Made by a program: the position numbers and the translations under genes
Notes under the pieces: model-generated
What the model was told of the DNA's origin: nothing
Databases searched by the model: none
What the model saw: only the letters and a program-made list of their open reading frames with translations
Part shown: positions 37,021 through 47,472 of the stretch, one piece after another
Layout of the letters: each line of letters starts with the position of its first letter
Numbering within the stretch: position 1 is the stretch's first letter
Assembly: GCA_002914805.1 (NCBI GenBank)
Contig: JXTB01000189.1
Span: 542,740-606,739, forward strand
DNA length: 64,000 nucleotides
Direction of reading: 5' to 3'
Origin: Parasponia andersonii
Taxonomy: Eukaryota > Streptophyta > Magnoliopsida > Rosales > Cannabaceae

Positions 37021-37775
37021 ATCCTTCTTTCTTTGTATATACCAATTTGTACCAAATTGCCTTCTTATGCTTCAGTAGTAGAGCTAGCTCCCAAGTTTCA
37101 TTCTTTCGAAGAGACTACATTTCTTCCTCCATTGTTTTCTCCCACTGTTCACTTTCTGAATTTTTGACTGCATCTTTGTATATGGAAAGAACATCATCAT
37201 CTATAATGGGAAGTGCATAGGCCACTATATCAACAAATCGAGCAAGTTTACGAATTTAATGTCTTGACCTATTATGTGCAATTGATTCTTACTACTGTTG
37301 AGGCTTTTGGGTGGGAACCTCTTCATCATCTTCACTATCCTCCTCTGCCAAAGGAGTGTCAACACTATTTTCAATAAAATTAGCTAGGACTACTGTTATT
37401 ATTTTCTCAAACTCCACTTGTTGTCGACTAGGCTCCACCTGCTACGGAATACTAATGATCTTTTCTTGGTCTTTTGCTAAATAAAATCTTCCTCGAACTT
37501 AGACACCAAAGTTGAAATCCCTTTATACCTAAGTTGATACCCATAAATAATGCTTTCTTGGCTCTCGGAACCAACTTAGATTCTTTCACATGATAATAGA
37601 CAGTGGAACCAAAGATATATAAAGAATCATAATCACTAATAGGTTTTCCAGACTATATCTTAAGAGGGGTTTTGCCTCCAATTGCAGTCGATGGTAAACG
37701 ATTAATGAGATGACACACATACATAATTACCTCAGCCCAAAAAACTTTACCCAACCCAGCATTGGACAACATAAA

Positions 37776-38078
37776 CTAAACTTTCTCCAGTAAAGTCTGA
37801 TTCATGCGTTCTGCCACCCCATTTTGCTGTAGTATTTTTCGGACTGTAAAGTGACGCATAATACCTTTGGTCTGGCAAACTCCCAAAAATGGATCACTCC
37901 TATATTCTCCACCATTGTCTAATCGAAGTCGTTTGATCTTTTTGCCCATCTGAGTCTCAATCATCTTTTTCCATTTAAGGAAAACTTCAAGTACGTTATC
38001 CTTAGACTTCATTACATACACCCAGACTCTTCTAAAAAAGTCGTCGAAAAAAGTAACAAAATAGTGTATACCTCCCAA
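37776..38078 (-). pseudogene. Integrase core of copia element 2
   Basis: An open frame of 100 codons keeps the whole catalytic core: GGIHYFVTFFDD (first Asp), RLDNGGEYRS (second Asp) and QQNGVAERMN (Glu). The C-terminal part is decayed. The N-terminal zinc motif should lie just upstream, at about 38080-38290. Integrase would insert the cDNA; only the core survives as a frame. Confidence 0.85.
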
Positions 38079-38290
38079 AGAAGCTGTCTTGGTAGGTCCC
38101 GCATATCTAAATGAACATAATCTAGAATACCCTCAGTATTGTGAATTGTTGTACTGAACTTCACTCTTGTCTATTTTCCCAGAAAACAGTATTTACGAAA
38201 GTCTAACTTGCAGGTCTTTTCTCCTTTCTATAAGCCTTGTTTCACTAAACTAAAGAAAACTTTTTCTCTTGCATGTCCCAAATGCATATG

Positions 38291-38650
38291 TCATAGTCTG
38301 AAAATTTCTAAAGCTTCATCATTCTTAGAAACTACAATAACTAATCCAATAACTGTACTACCATTATAGTAATACAAGTTATTTCTTCTTGTACCTTTCA
38401 TTACCACCAAAGAGCCTGAAGTGACTTTCAAAATTCTATCTCGTATAGACATAGCGAAGTCTTTAGATTCTAAAACTCCCAAAGAGATGAGATTATTCTT
38501 CAATTTCAATACATACCGAATATCTGTCAAAACTCTAGTTGATCTATCATGATTCTTCAATTGAATTAAACCTACCCCAGCTGTCTTATACGATTCATCA
38601 TTACCCATGTAAATAACTCCACCATTTAGCTCTTCAAAGTTGAAGAACAA
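38291..38650 (-). pseudogene. Protease C-terminal / gag-pre-integrase segment of copia element 2
   Basis: It has VGLIQLKNHDRSTRVLTDIR, then YVLKLKNNLISLGVLESK and GSLVVMKGTRRNNLYY, which match the copia segment between protease and the gag-pre-integrase zinc motif. One open frame of 119 codons with a stop at the end. Confidence 0.75.
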
Positions 38651-38806
38651 CTCCTTGTGAGGACTTGTATAGTAAGTGCAACTCGAATCTAAAATCTATT
38701 CATCAAGTTGTGACACCAAAGATTGACTAATTAGAGTAAAATCTGACTCATCATCTTCGACTTTAGCTACATATGCATTAGAAGTAGCTTTGTCCTTGCC
38801 TTTATT

Positions 38807-39379
38807 CTATAACTTCAGATAATCTTTCTTCCAATGTCCTTTTTCATAACAAAAGGTACATTCATCCTTACTAAGTCTTCCTTTTGAACGAGATCTACCC
38901 TTTTTTTTTTTTCTGCTTACGGCTTTGACTACATCCCTTCGCTGTAAGCATTTCCACTGAAATGTCTTTATTCTCCTTCTGATCTTTCTTTCAAATCTCA
39001 CGATTGTACAACGCAGCATACACTTTATCGAAGGATAATTTTTCCTTACCATGAAGCAATGTAATATNAAATTTGCCATCAACTAATTGAAAGTATCAAT
39101 GTGGTTACCAATAGTTATACCAGGCTTCAACTGGAGGCGAAAAAGTTTCTTCTTCAAGTATAATTGGTTCTCATTGCTCTTCTTTATGTACTTGTTCTCG
39201 AACGCCTTCCACAGCTTATTTGCAGAAGTCTTCCTCATGAATAGATACTTCTGTTCTCTATAAAAGTATGAGCGGATCGTACCACAAGCTTGACGATTGA
39301 TCCTCTCCCATTCTTTATCATCCATTTTTTTTTTTCCGGTTTCGTCTCCTCTAAGGCAATATCCTGATCTTGTTGACAT
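38807..39379 (-). pseudogene. gag of copia element 2, with altered zinc knuckle
   Basis: Two adjacent frames (39379-39083 and 39082-38807) encode a Tork-type gag: KKMDDKEWERINRQA, LWKAFENKYIKKSNENQLY, LKKKLFRLQLKPGI, then a basic Arg/Lys region. The zinc knuckle reads CTFCYEKGHWKKDY: the last Cys is Tyr, so one ligand is missing. Translation in the native element would start slightly upstream, where traces (KIDVEKFDG-like) remain before 39400. Confidence 0.75.
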
Positions 39380-39514
39380 AAATCATCCAATAACTCGCAC
39401 AGCCGCCGAAGTCATTTCAGCCATCAAATTTCTCCACATCGATTTTTACAATAGTCACAGTCTTCGTCTTTGCATCTTTGCTGGCATTGATGAAGATTCT
39501 GACATTCCTTAAGA

Positions 39515-39689
39515 ATAAAGGTCCTCACCAATAGGGAACTAAACTAATTTCAATTTCAATTTCAGGATGATTAAAACCGATTACAGAAGGATTTATTTAT
39601 AACTAACTGTACACCCTCAATATTTATACACAAATAATATGAGACAAAATACAAAATAATTATAAAAACTAACGAGCCAAATTCTAACA
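39515..39689 (-). repeat. 5' LTR (outer fragment) of copia element 2
   Basis: About 175 bases similar to the right part of 35039-35518, ending ATTCTAACA next to the target duplication. About 300 bases of the inner LTR and the PBS are missing, since gag begins within the space they would occupy. This deletion would prevent reverse transcription from this copy. Confidence 0.75.
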
Positions 39690-40036
39690 AAAATATGTAC
39701 TGAAACTAGAGGAATACTTCCTAAAGAGACATGAACATAGACATAGTGAAAGAAAAATGAATACTAACCCGGATCGCATTGTTGATAAAATTCTTCGACA
39801 TTTTCAGAAACACAAAGAAAATTTCAGATGAAAGAAAGAAAAAGAAAAAAAGAAATTAAAGTAAGAACTCAAGAAAAAAAATAAAGAAGAAAGAAAGATA
39901 CGTCACAAAAGAAAGGGAGTATGACGAGGAAAGAGCAGTGGTGAGAGCTTTGATAATGCCGGCTTTACGGGCCCTGAAATCAATGAAGATGTCAAGCGCG
40001 TCCGAGATCACTCGCCCTCGTCCTCCTCCTTCCATG

Positions 40037-40884
40037 TCCGTACAGTTGCAAAGCTCGTTGTCAAATTATAGAATTCTTTTCAAGAAAGGATATATAGTAC
40101 TATATATTGTAGCCGCCACGGAGGTACTGACAAAATATAACGAAACCCTGAGGTTCAGAATGGGAGAACAATGGATTGGGATGTCCATAATATAGGAAGG
40201 CACAAGAGAACGAAGCAACTAAAATTTGAAATGAAAAACTTTCATTCATACCTGCAAGTAATTTATCCCAAAATTACATTATGGCTCTTCAACTAATTGT
40301 ACGCCCTAAATTTGTTTTTGAAAAAAATAAATTGCATAATCACCCTGTCATTTAGTGTTTTTTTTTTTTTTTTGGAAAAAAAAAAGAAAAACGGACTATA
40401 TTTTATTTTTAACCATTAGATATTTTCATTTAATTAAAAATTTTTTTTTTCTATTTGAAAAACGTTCAACTTCAGTCTTTATTTTGTGTGTTTTTGAAGT
40501 GAAAATACCAAAAAAAAAAACGTGATTTTGTGCCATTTCATTTAGGGCATTTGAACAAAAAATGCCATATATATATACTACTATTAATTATTGTATCCAT
40601 ACTAGTATATATATGAAAAAAAAAAATTCAACGTATACAAAATGATCAATAATGTTAATTTGACCGAGAACATCCTTCCCTCACTCTCGAAAAAGAACAG
40701 AAGATACTTGATCCAATAACAAACAAGATAACCATTGTTCTCAATATACATTAGAGAATCTTCAGGCTAAAATGGAACGAAGATCAGTGCCTTCTGCATT
40801 TAATAAACTAAAAGCTATCATTCGTTAACGGTAAAAATGAAAATCTATTTTTCCCAGTTTAGAATTATATATATATATATATAG
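40037..40884. other. Upstream flank of unit D
   Basis: The first bases repeat the conserved leader (CTGTACGGAC before the ATG, on -). The rest is AT-rich with homopolymers. No gene seen. Confidence 0.5.
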
Positions 40885-41110
40885 GCATTAGGCGTTTTTT
40901 TTTTTTTTAACCTATCCATATATATTGTTTTATCCAATAGAAATTCATTATGTACTTCTTTTCATGTTTAAGGTAAAGAGAGAAAATCATTACATAATGG
41001 GTATTTACTTTTATCATTTTTTTTCAACTACTCAAATTATGGTAGTTATTAGATCAATGATCCAACAATTAAAAAAAAACTCATTAATAGGTAAAAAAAA
41101 TACTTATTAA
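40885..41110. mobile_element. MITE-like element, copy 3 (upstream of unit D)
   Basis: The left end ATTAGGCGTTTTTTTTTTTT then AACCTAT and the right end AATAGGTAAAAAAAATACTT form an imperfect terminal inverted repeat like that of the elements at 13241 and 13502. The core contains GATCAATGATCCAACAATTA, an inverted relative of their GTTGGATCACCA core. It is about 225 bases, in the opposite orientation to copies 1 and 2. Confidence 0.45.
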
Positions 41111-41144
41111 ATTGAGAACAATATATATATATATATATACATAT

Positions 41145-42985
41145 TGTCACGGCCGAAAATCTAAAACCGTGACTTTTAATTATTTTATGTTGAAACAGTG
41201 ATAAATAGTGATTTTTTAAAATTTTAGAAATTCGAGTACTTGAATTTTTTTATTTTAACCCTTAAAAATAAGTAAAATTTGAATTAAGGAAAACTCTGTA
41301 TTAATATAGATTTTTTGAGAAAATATTTCACTTAAAGTTTATAAGAAATTCTAATTAATAGTTTAGGAACACTTGTAAATTCATAAACTTTAGTAAAATA
41401 AATCAAATAAAAATCTTAGGTCCAATATTCAAATAATTTACACAAAATTATTTATATTTCTAAATACTCAATTTAATATCAAAATCATCCTCATATATCT
41501 ACTTAGTAAATATACGATTATTGGCTAAATAAATTTGACATAGAAAGGAAGAGATGATATAGACAAGAACCAACTATTGAAGATGTGGAAACGACATATA
41601 TATATCGAACAAGCTTGTTAAGTATCTAAGATAATTATCTCAAAAATAAATTAACACCTGAAAGAAGGAGGAAGTAGAGGGGTGAGCACGTGAATGCTCA
41701 GTAGATATTCAATTACAAGTTTTTTTTTATCATAAATAAAATACTTATTTTTAAGTTCTTGTATGGTTAGTAAAATATGTAACAGTTTTCCAAAAGATTC
41801 TTAAATAAACCATGCAATATTTTTAATTTAATCCAAGTTCAGATCACGAACCAAAATTCTCCTTTTATTTATATTTTCCTCAAATTTTTGGCAACATAAT
41901 AACCATTTTCAATAAATCCCATAAAATCCATTTCTTACAGAAAACAATTCCAAAATAATATATATGATATGCTAACCAGTGTGACGTGTCTCCCATGTAG
42001 TTTATATATCAAATCAAGTCAAAAATAGATATAAACACAATTTTTGGGAATTATTTCACGAAATTCTATATTTAATGAAAATATGTAAATTAATAAATTA
42101 AATTAATTTTAGAATCAAGTAATCAAATCTCTACTTCAATCGAGTTTCCAATTAGTATTTCGGAACTATCGAGAAAGTTTGGCGTCGTTTGAGTGTCATT
42201 TGGAGGGTCGGATGTCATTTTCGAATCTTTGATCGATAGGTTTGAAGATTTATTTTTCAATTGAAGTTTCAGATCATGAAACAGACTTCACTACTGAATT
42301 CAAAGCATTCAAAAATATTAAGTTAGACATATAATTTGACCGATTCAGGCTCAGACCGAATCCGAGTCCATAGCATACAAATCGAGACAATCTAAGCTAT
42401 TAGATTTAGATTTTTGTGCCTGTCACCAAATATAATCAATATATATCAAAATTTTTGTTTTCACAAGTATATAAATATGAGGTTTATTTTACGATTTAAC
42501 GGTCGGAATGGAAAATTTTATTATAATACTAAAAATAACTCAAAATTATCAAAAATGATAAAATTCAATTCAAGTAAAACTGAGTCAAGATATATATACC
42601 ACAACGATCTTTGTATCGAGACGAATTCGAGAAGCCCAAGTTTGTGGCTTGAAGTGCCGAAAATGGTGCCAAAATTAAAATCTTTCCATGGACATATTTT
42701 GTATTTTTCAGCAAAATAGTGGTCTGGCAGCTTAGGGAGGCAACTCGAATTTCGTGTCGAGATGGCTAGCTAATCTGGGTAGTTTGTATAGTCACTGGTG
42801 GCCAGAAGAGCTTGCGTGATAGCTCACATAATGGAGGGGGGTAGTTGCCTGCTTCAGCCGAGAGAGAAATAGAGAGATCGTATGAGGGAGAGAAAGAAAG
42901 GAAAAAAAGAAAAAAAGAAGAGTTTTTTTTTTATTAAAAAAATTGTGGATCTCACCACTAAAAAAAATATTATATTAGAATAAAA
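41145..42985 (-). repeat. Gypsy long LTR 'c' (antisense, apparently solo)
   Basis: Starts TGTCACGGCCGAAAATC, the antisense of a Tekay-type LTR end, and includes the GGGGTGAGCACGTGAATGCT then AGTAGATATTCAATTAC block shared with LTR 'b' and with the LTR at 58450-60521. Later it has AAAAATATTAAGTTAGACAT, also shared. No internal coding region adjoins it. The right end merges into an AT repeat near 43000, so the exact boundary and target duplication are unclear. Confidence 0.7.
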
Positions 42986-42993
42986 TATAAGAG

Positions 42994-42999
<6 letters not shown>

Positions 43000-43028
<29 letters not shown>
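43000..43028. repeat. (AT)n microsatellite
   Basis: An alternating AT run of about 28 bases between LTR 'c' and the 3' flank of unit E. Confidence 0.7.
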
Positions 43029-43032
<4 letters not shown>

Positions 43033-43221
43033 CAGAGATATTCTGAGCCTACTCACTATGAAAAGTAAAAAAAACTAGTTCTCAAGAAAGTACACATTAC
43101 AAATGCCGGGCGAATATGGATCGAGTATAACTACATAGTAACGTGGTTAGCTGAATCCAACATAACATTAGTAAAAAAAGCAGTACCGAGACTAACATAA
43201 CAATATTGTGATTTCAATTAG

Positions 43222-43298
43222 CTAGGCGGTGCTCTCGCGCCTTTTGCATAAAGGGCACATGTACTTGTGGATTTGCTCGGCAATGGGTTTAGTAATAC
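43222..43298 (-). pseudogene. Alfin-like PHD tail (unit E), orphan last codons
   Basis: On - the 77 bases encode ITKPIAEQIHKYMCPLCKRR and a few more residues to a TAG stop, the end of an Alfin-like PHD finger with the last ligand pair CPLC. The block downstream on - (43220-43050) matches the 3' flanks of units C and D. No earlier exon is attached: the sequence is cut at GTATT by the start of LTR 'd'. Unit B on + is cut at GTATC at the equivalent codon, so E is most simply the missing end of B, moved by an inversion. Confidence 0.85.
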
Positions 43299-44428
43299 TG
43301 TAAAATTCGAATATTTAAAAGAGTAAAAGTGTAATTTTTGGGCCAATAGCAATTTAGTAAATTCAAAATTTTGGGTCATTTAAATAAAATATCTGAGTTA
43401 AACTTGGACTCAATCAAGAATAAGTGTATTTGGGGTAAAAATATAAATATTTTTCTGAAAGGAGGAGTTAAAGAGAAAGAATCTTTTTAAAACTATAGTT
43501 TAACTAGAACTTTTAAAAGATATTCGATCAAACCAGGGACCACCACGTATCCCACTAGCAACAGTACCCCTTAGCTCCCTTAAATTTGCTGAGAGGTACC
43601 TCTTCTTCTTCGTTCAAGATCTCCAAGATTCGAAACTCTATTCTCTTGCCCAATCGCTGCACCAGGCAGACGTGTCAGCCTACAGTCACTGCCAATCGCT
43701 GATAATCTCATGCCCATCAGTCTCGCTATGAAATATCGTTGTATACCAGAGCTAGGAGCTGCCAAAAATTCCGTCTCAACTCAATTTTTCACTCGCTAAA
43801 GCTCCACTAGACATTGTTTCGCGACACCGCTGGCATGTCCAACTTTGTCTAATCATCACTGTCATTTTTCGGCTAGTCTCGATTGTCATCTCGTTACTGG
43901 TAAGATTTCGTCTGATTTGGCCATTTTTCTAATTAATTTTGTAGTATTTTTATAATTTTTCGTTAAAGGATTATTTTACCTAATATATTTATATGACATT
44001 GTAGAGCACAATAAATCATAAATAAATACAGGTATTAGGCGTTGAAATAATATCTGAAAGTGCATTAATTTTCGAATTGAAAAGAGGACATTTTTCAAAT
44101 AAATTTCAAAAATTGACATTTTTGGTAACTTTCGGATTCAAAGCCTGTTTAAGGCTGGAGACCTCAAAACTGAATTCTGACTTCGACTTTGGATTTAGTG
44201 AAGTCGAAAAGCGAACTTTGATATAAAATATCACTACATTTAAAAGTAGCATGAAAATTAAGGCATGTAGCTCGTGAATAGTGTTATTTTGCATATCATG
44301 AGTCGGGTCCCATCCCACGACCTAAATTTGACGAATTATATGTATAACCTAGTATTTCTGGATGCTAGGACTTCAGTGGTAACCTCTATTTCTCAATTTG
44401 AGACTCTGTTAGAAAAGTTACTTTTTTT
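43299..44428 (+). repeat. Gypsy long LTR 'd', 5' half only
   Basis: Starts TGTAAAATTCGAATATTT, resembling the start of LTR 'b' (TGTAAAATCTAAAACTTTT). It continues through ATTTCTGGATGCTAGGACTT and GGTAACCTC...GAAAAGTTACTTTTT, blocks also found in LTR 'b' (antisense, 26222-26290) and near 59230-59330. Similarity ends at about 44428. It covers the LTR half that LTR 'a' lacks. Confidence 0.85.
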
Positions 44429-44556
44429 GTGTATCTTGGTAGGATCCCAAAAAAACCCGTCCGAATACCCAAATGACCAATGAGAGATTTTTCGAGCGTC
44501 CTTTTTCTTTCTTTCTTTCTTTTAATTGACATTAATTTCTGCGTTTTTATTTGAAG
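44429..44556. other. Inversion junction and end of intron 1 of unit F
   Basis: A CT-rich tract (CTTTCTTTCTTTCTTTT) leads into the AG acceptor of exon 2 of unit F at 44556. The first 80 or so bases after LTR 'd' match nothing else I could see in the window and may be filler at a rearrangement joint. Confidence 0.45.
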
Positions 44557-46093
44557 ATTTTGAAGAATTTTATCGAGATTGCGATCCTGCTGGTCAAGGT
44601 TCATTCTTCTTTCACTATGTTTGTATTTTTGGGGAAGTATTCCTCTGGATTTGTAGTTACAAATCTACGTTGATCATGGTATCGTGCATGCATAGACGGA
44701 TTGACGTTGATCATGGTATAGTGCATCATGTGCATGCATTTGTTCTTTTGAGTAGGCATGATTTTTTTTTCTTTTTCAGTTTCCTAATATTTAATTAGTC
44801 CAAAACTTGCGTCAAATGCGGGCTCCAAAGAAAGTTTGGTGCTTTGGAAAAAAAACTTATCCAATTTGGACTTATCAAATATGCCTATGTAGTTAATTTT
44901 GATTATTTTGCTATGGTGTGATCTATATATGTTACATTTACTTATTTGATTTGCGTAATTATGTTTAATGTGTACGTTTTAGAGACGGAGAATCTTGGCC
45001 TCTTTGGTTTACTGAATGAAAAATGGCTAGTAATTAGTCCATGTCCTCACGAAAATTCTTTGACGCGATCGAGAGAACCCACATTAGGCATCAACTTCTC
45101 AAGAGATTCATTGTCAAAAGGGGATTGGTTGCATTGCCATGCAGTGGTTCATGGTTAATTGCATCAGCTTTCTGTCATGGTGGTAATTTTGACCAAGCTG
45201 ACTGGTACATATGTTTCCTACACACTCTTCATGTTATGCATTTATAATGCTCTCAACATTTGATCATGTTGAAGTTTGCTAGATAGGAGAAGATACTTTT
45301 CCTCGTTTAGACTTAATCTTCTATTATTTCATAAGGTGATTAACAATTTAACCATAACAATGTGGCAAACATGGAATTGGTCGCACTCAAATTTTGAGAG
45401 GTTTTCTTTTGTGTCCATCTCATTGCCAAATTTGTGTTTTCAGATTTGTTTTTTGGGAGGCTCACGTACTGGTTCGTGGGACTAGGTAACAAAGGAAAAT
45501 GATGATGCAGGGGAATATTAATAATAACCATAGTAACAATGGACACGTTTATCAAATAGGCTTCTTTTCTTATAAAACATGCATAGAGTTCAGAACTTGT
45601 AATTGGCTGCATACATAACTTGAATGTTTCTTTATCATTCTATTAAGTACCAAACACATTTCTGATGTAGGCAACCGATGGAGAAATCTACAGTTTCAAA
45701 TCCCAGAACTAACAAATCCAAGTCAAGCTCTAAAGGGGTACAACTATTTTTCATTAACTAATGTCTCTTTGTTTTAACCATCCTGGACAGCCAAATGGTA
45801 TGCAAGTACTACAATGTTAATGCGTGTACGTATTCATTTTTAGCCTTTGATCAATATTGGAAATTAGATTTTAAAATCCTGTTATTATCAGACATCCACC
45901 TCCAATTCAGTCACTGAACACCTTGAATGCTTATTAGTTACTTAATTCTAAACGTCGGACGTTCTCAAGTTTTTTTGTTATATGCAACCCTACTCATATG
46001 TCTCTGAATATTAAAAAAAGCCTAAGGGTACTGAAGACGAAGAGTAAACTTTAGACATGGAAGAGTATGAAGACATAGAGACCTCGTATAGTG

Positions 46094-47472
46094 TGTCACG
46101 GTCTGGGAGTCTCAATACCAATAATGACCGTACAACATCGAGACTTCCTAAGTCTTAGTCAGCTTTCTGCCTATCTGTCTACTTTGAGTCATTTTTTTGT
46201 GCCTTTAGGTGTGTATGTTCCAAGTCACATGCCTATAAGAACGATTTCGGTCGAGTCTTACTCACAAGCAACTATGATGGCTTCCAAATGTCATACCCTC
46301 TACTGAGTCACTTGCCCTGTTCATAGATTCCTAATGTGCCATCGAGATTCAGGCCACACACCCTCTTACCCAAGGATTTTCACACCTTGGTGACATGTGT
46401 CACTAGGTGTCGAGACCAAATCGGCACTCTATCTCAACCAATAAAGCCCCGCTAATGGCTCTCGAATAGCGCTCGTGGTACAAAGGGTGTTCTCATGCTC
46501 ATAAGCCAATGATCATGGCAATAAGCCCGTTGGAATGCTAGCAAGTGCTTACGATTCCTTTGTGGCCCACAACCTTATATACAATTTTCTCATATGGGAA
46601 CATCACACCACCTACCAGTTTTCCACTTACTACTGAGGCCCACGTGAGGCCTATAAATGAACAATATGTATTGGGGCATACGTGGTCTTAGCATACCACC
46701 CATCCTCTAATTGTCTATCTTAACAAATGGCTCGCTAAGGCCAACTTGTGTTGAGGGATATATGATCTTGGTGCATCATGCATCATCTGTCTACCCATGA
46801 GTGACCATCCTGTGACCATCACATGTTGAGGCATGCATGGTCTACGAGTCCACGCAGCCTCTAGGAAGCTCAATCTATGAACTATGCTTACGGCATAGCA
46901 ACCCGAAAGTCGAACATACTACTAAACCTCATATGTGGAGACTATGCACAATACTGAATGGCTGATACTGTCCACGAGTCTCTCCTCCTCATGGAGACGC
47001 CAAGGGTCCTCTTGTGGTTCTCTAGTATCCACTCCTACAAGTAATCTCTGTGTACTAGTAGATAGCTCACGTAGCTATCGACACCCAATGTGGCCAGAGG
47101 TGGTGAAAGACCAATACCATGCACTCCCCCTTAAAGAGTATTTTGAGCTTTTGGCCTATTTCAGCAAGGAAATATAATTTTTACCCAGAAAGTATATAGT
47201 GTAATAAATACTTTTCTTTAGGATATCAACGAAATAATCGCATATCTATGATCATCTCATCGAGGAGATGGGGTCCCTTTGACCGAAAAATTATCGAATG
47301 TAAGACGAATAAGTTAGGAAATTCTACCTATGTCTCAAATAATATAAAAAATTTCGACTATGTCCCGAAACTCCACATAAGTGACCGTAGGCAAACTCCT
47401 ATGGACAAATCCACATAGCCACTTTTCTAGGTTCACTATTATCACGGACGAGCCTTCTCATAGCATGTTTCA
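46094..47472 (-). repeat. 3' LTR of the LARD-like element
   Basis: Starts on + with TGTCACGGTCTGGGAGT, matched by TGTCATAGTCTGGGAGT at 49754, and ends TAGCATGTTTCA. It adjoins the polypurine tract. ORFs within are shadows. Confidence 0.85.

Larger units (their letters stand above)
35039..39689 (-). mobile_element. Ty1/copia retrotransposon 2 in intron 2 of unit D
   Basis: It is flanked by the perfect 5-bp target duplication AAAAT (35034-35038 and 39690-39694). On - it starts TGTTAGAATTTGG and ends ...CTGCACAACA. The order is 5' LTR fragment, gag, zinc knuckle, gag-pre-integrase, integrase, RT, RNase H, polypurine tract (AAGGTGAAG), 3' LTR. Stops and frameshifts separate the domains. It lies in the same orientation as unit D and entirely within its second intron. 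Confidence 0.9.
33232..40036 (-). pseudogene. Alfin-like unit D, broken, with a copia element in intron 2
   Basis: On -: exon 1 at 40036 to about 39940 (MEGGGRGRV, RKAGIIKALTT), exon 2 near 39816-39784 (VEEFYQQCDP), then a 4.65-kb copia element, exon 3 at 34774-34549 (open, NISRDGMLKRDW, HSDSWLLALAFF), exon 4 at 34082-33952 and exon 5 at 33495-33232. Exon 5 is intact: acidic stretch plus a complete PHD finger (CAAC, CDTC, HGKC, CPVC, and DEFW). Defects: the exon 1 donor GT is lost, the exon 2 acceptor AG is AA, exon 4 is 5 bases short (frameshift) and has a TAA near its end. It is therefore a pseudogene, although its Alfin and PHD exons are the best preserved after unit A. Confidence 0.9.

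Noticed and set aside
43222..43298. Unit E as a separate seventh full gene on -
   Set aside because: No other exon adjoins it, and its break matches that of unit B codon for codon, so it is better read as the displaced end of B.
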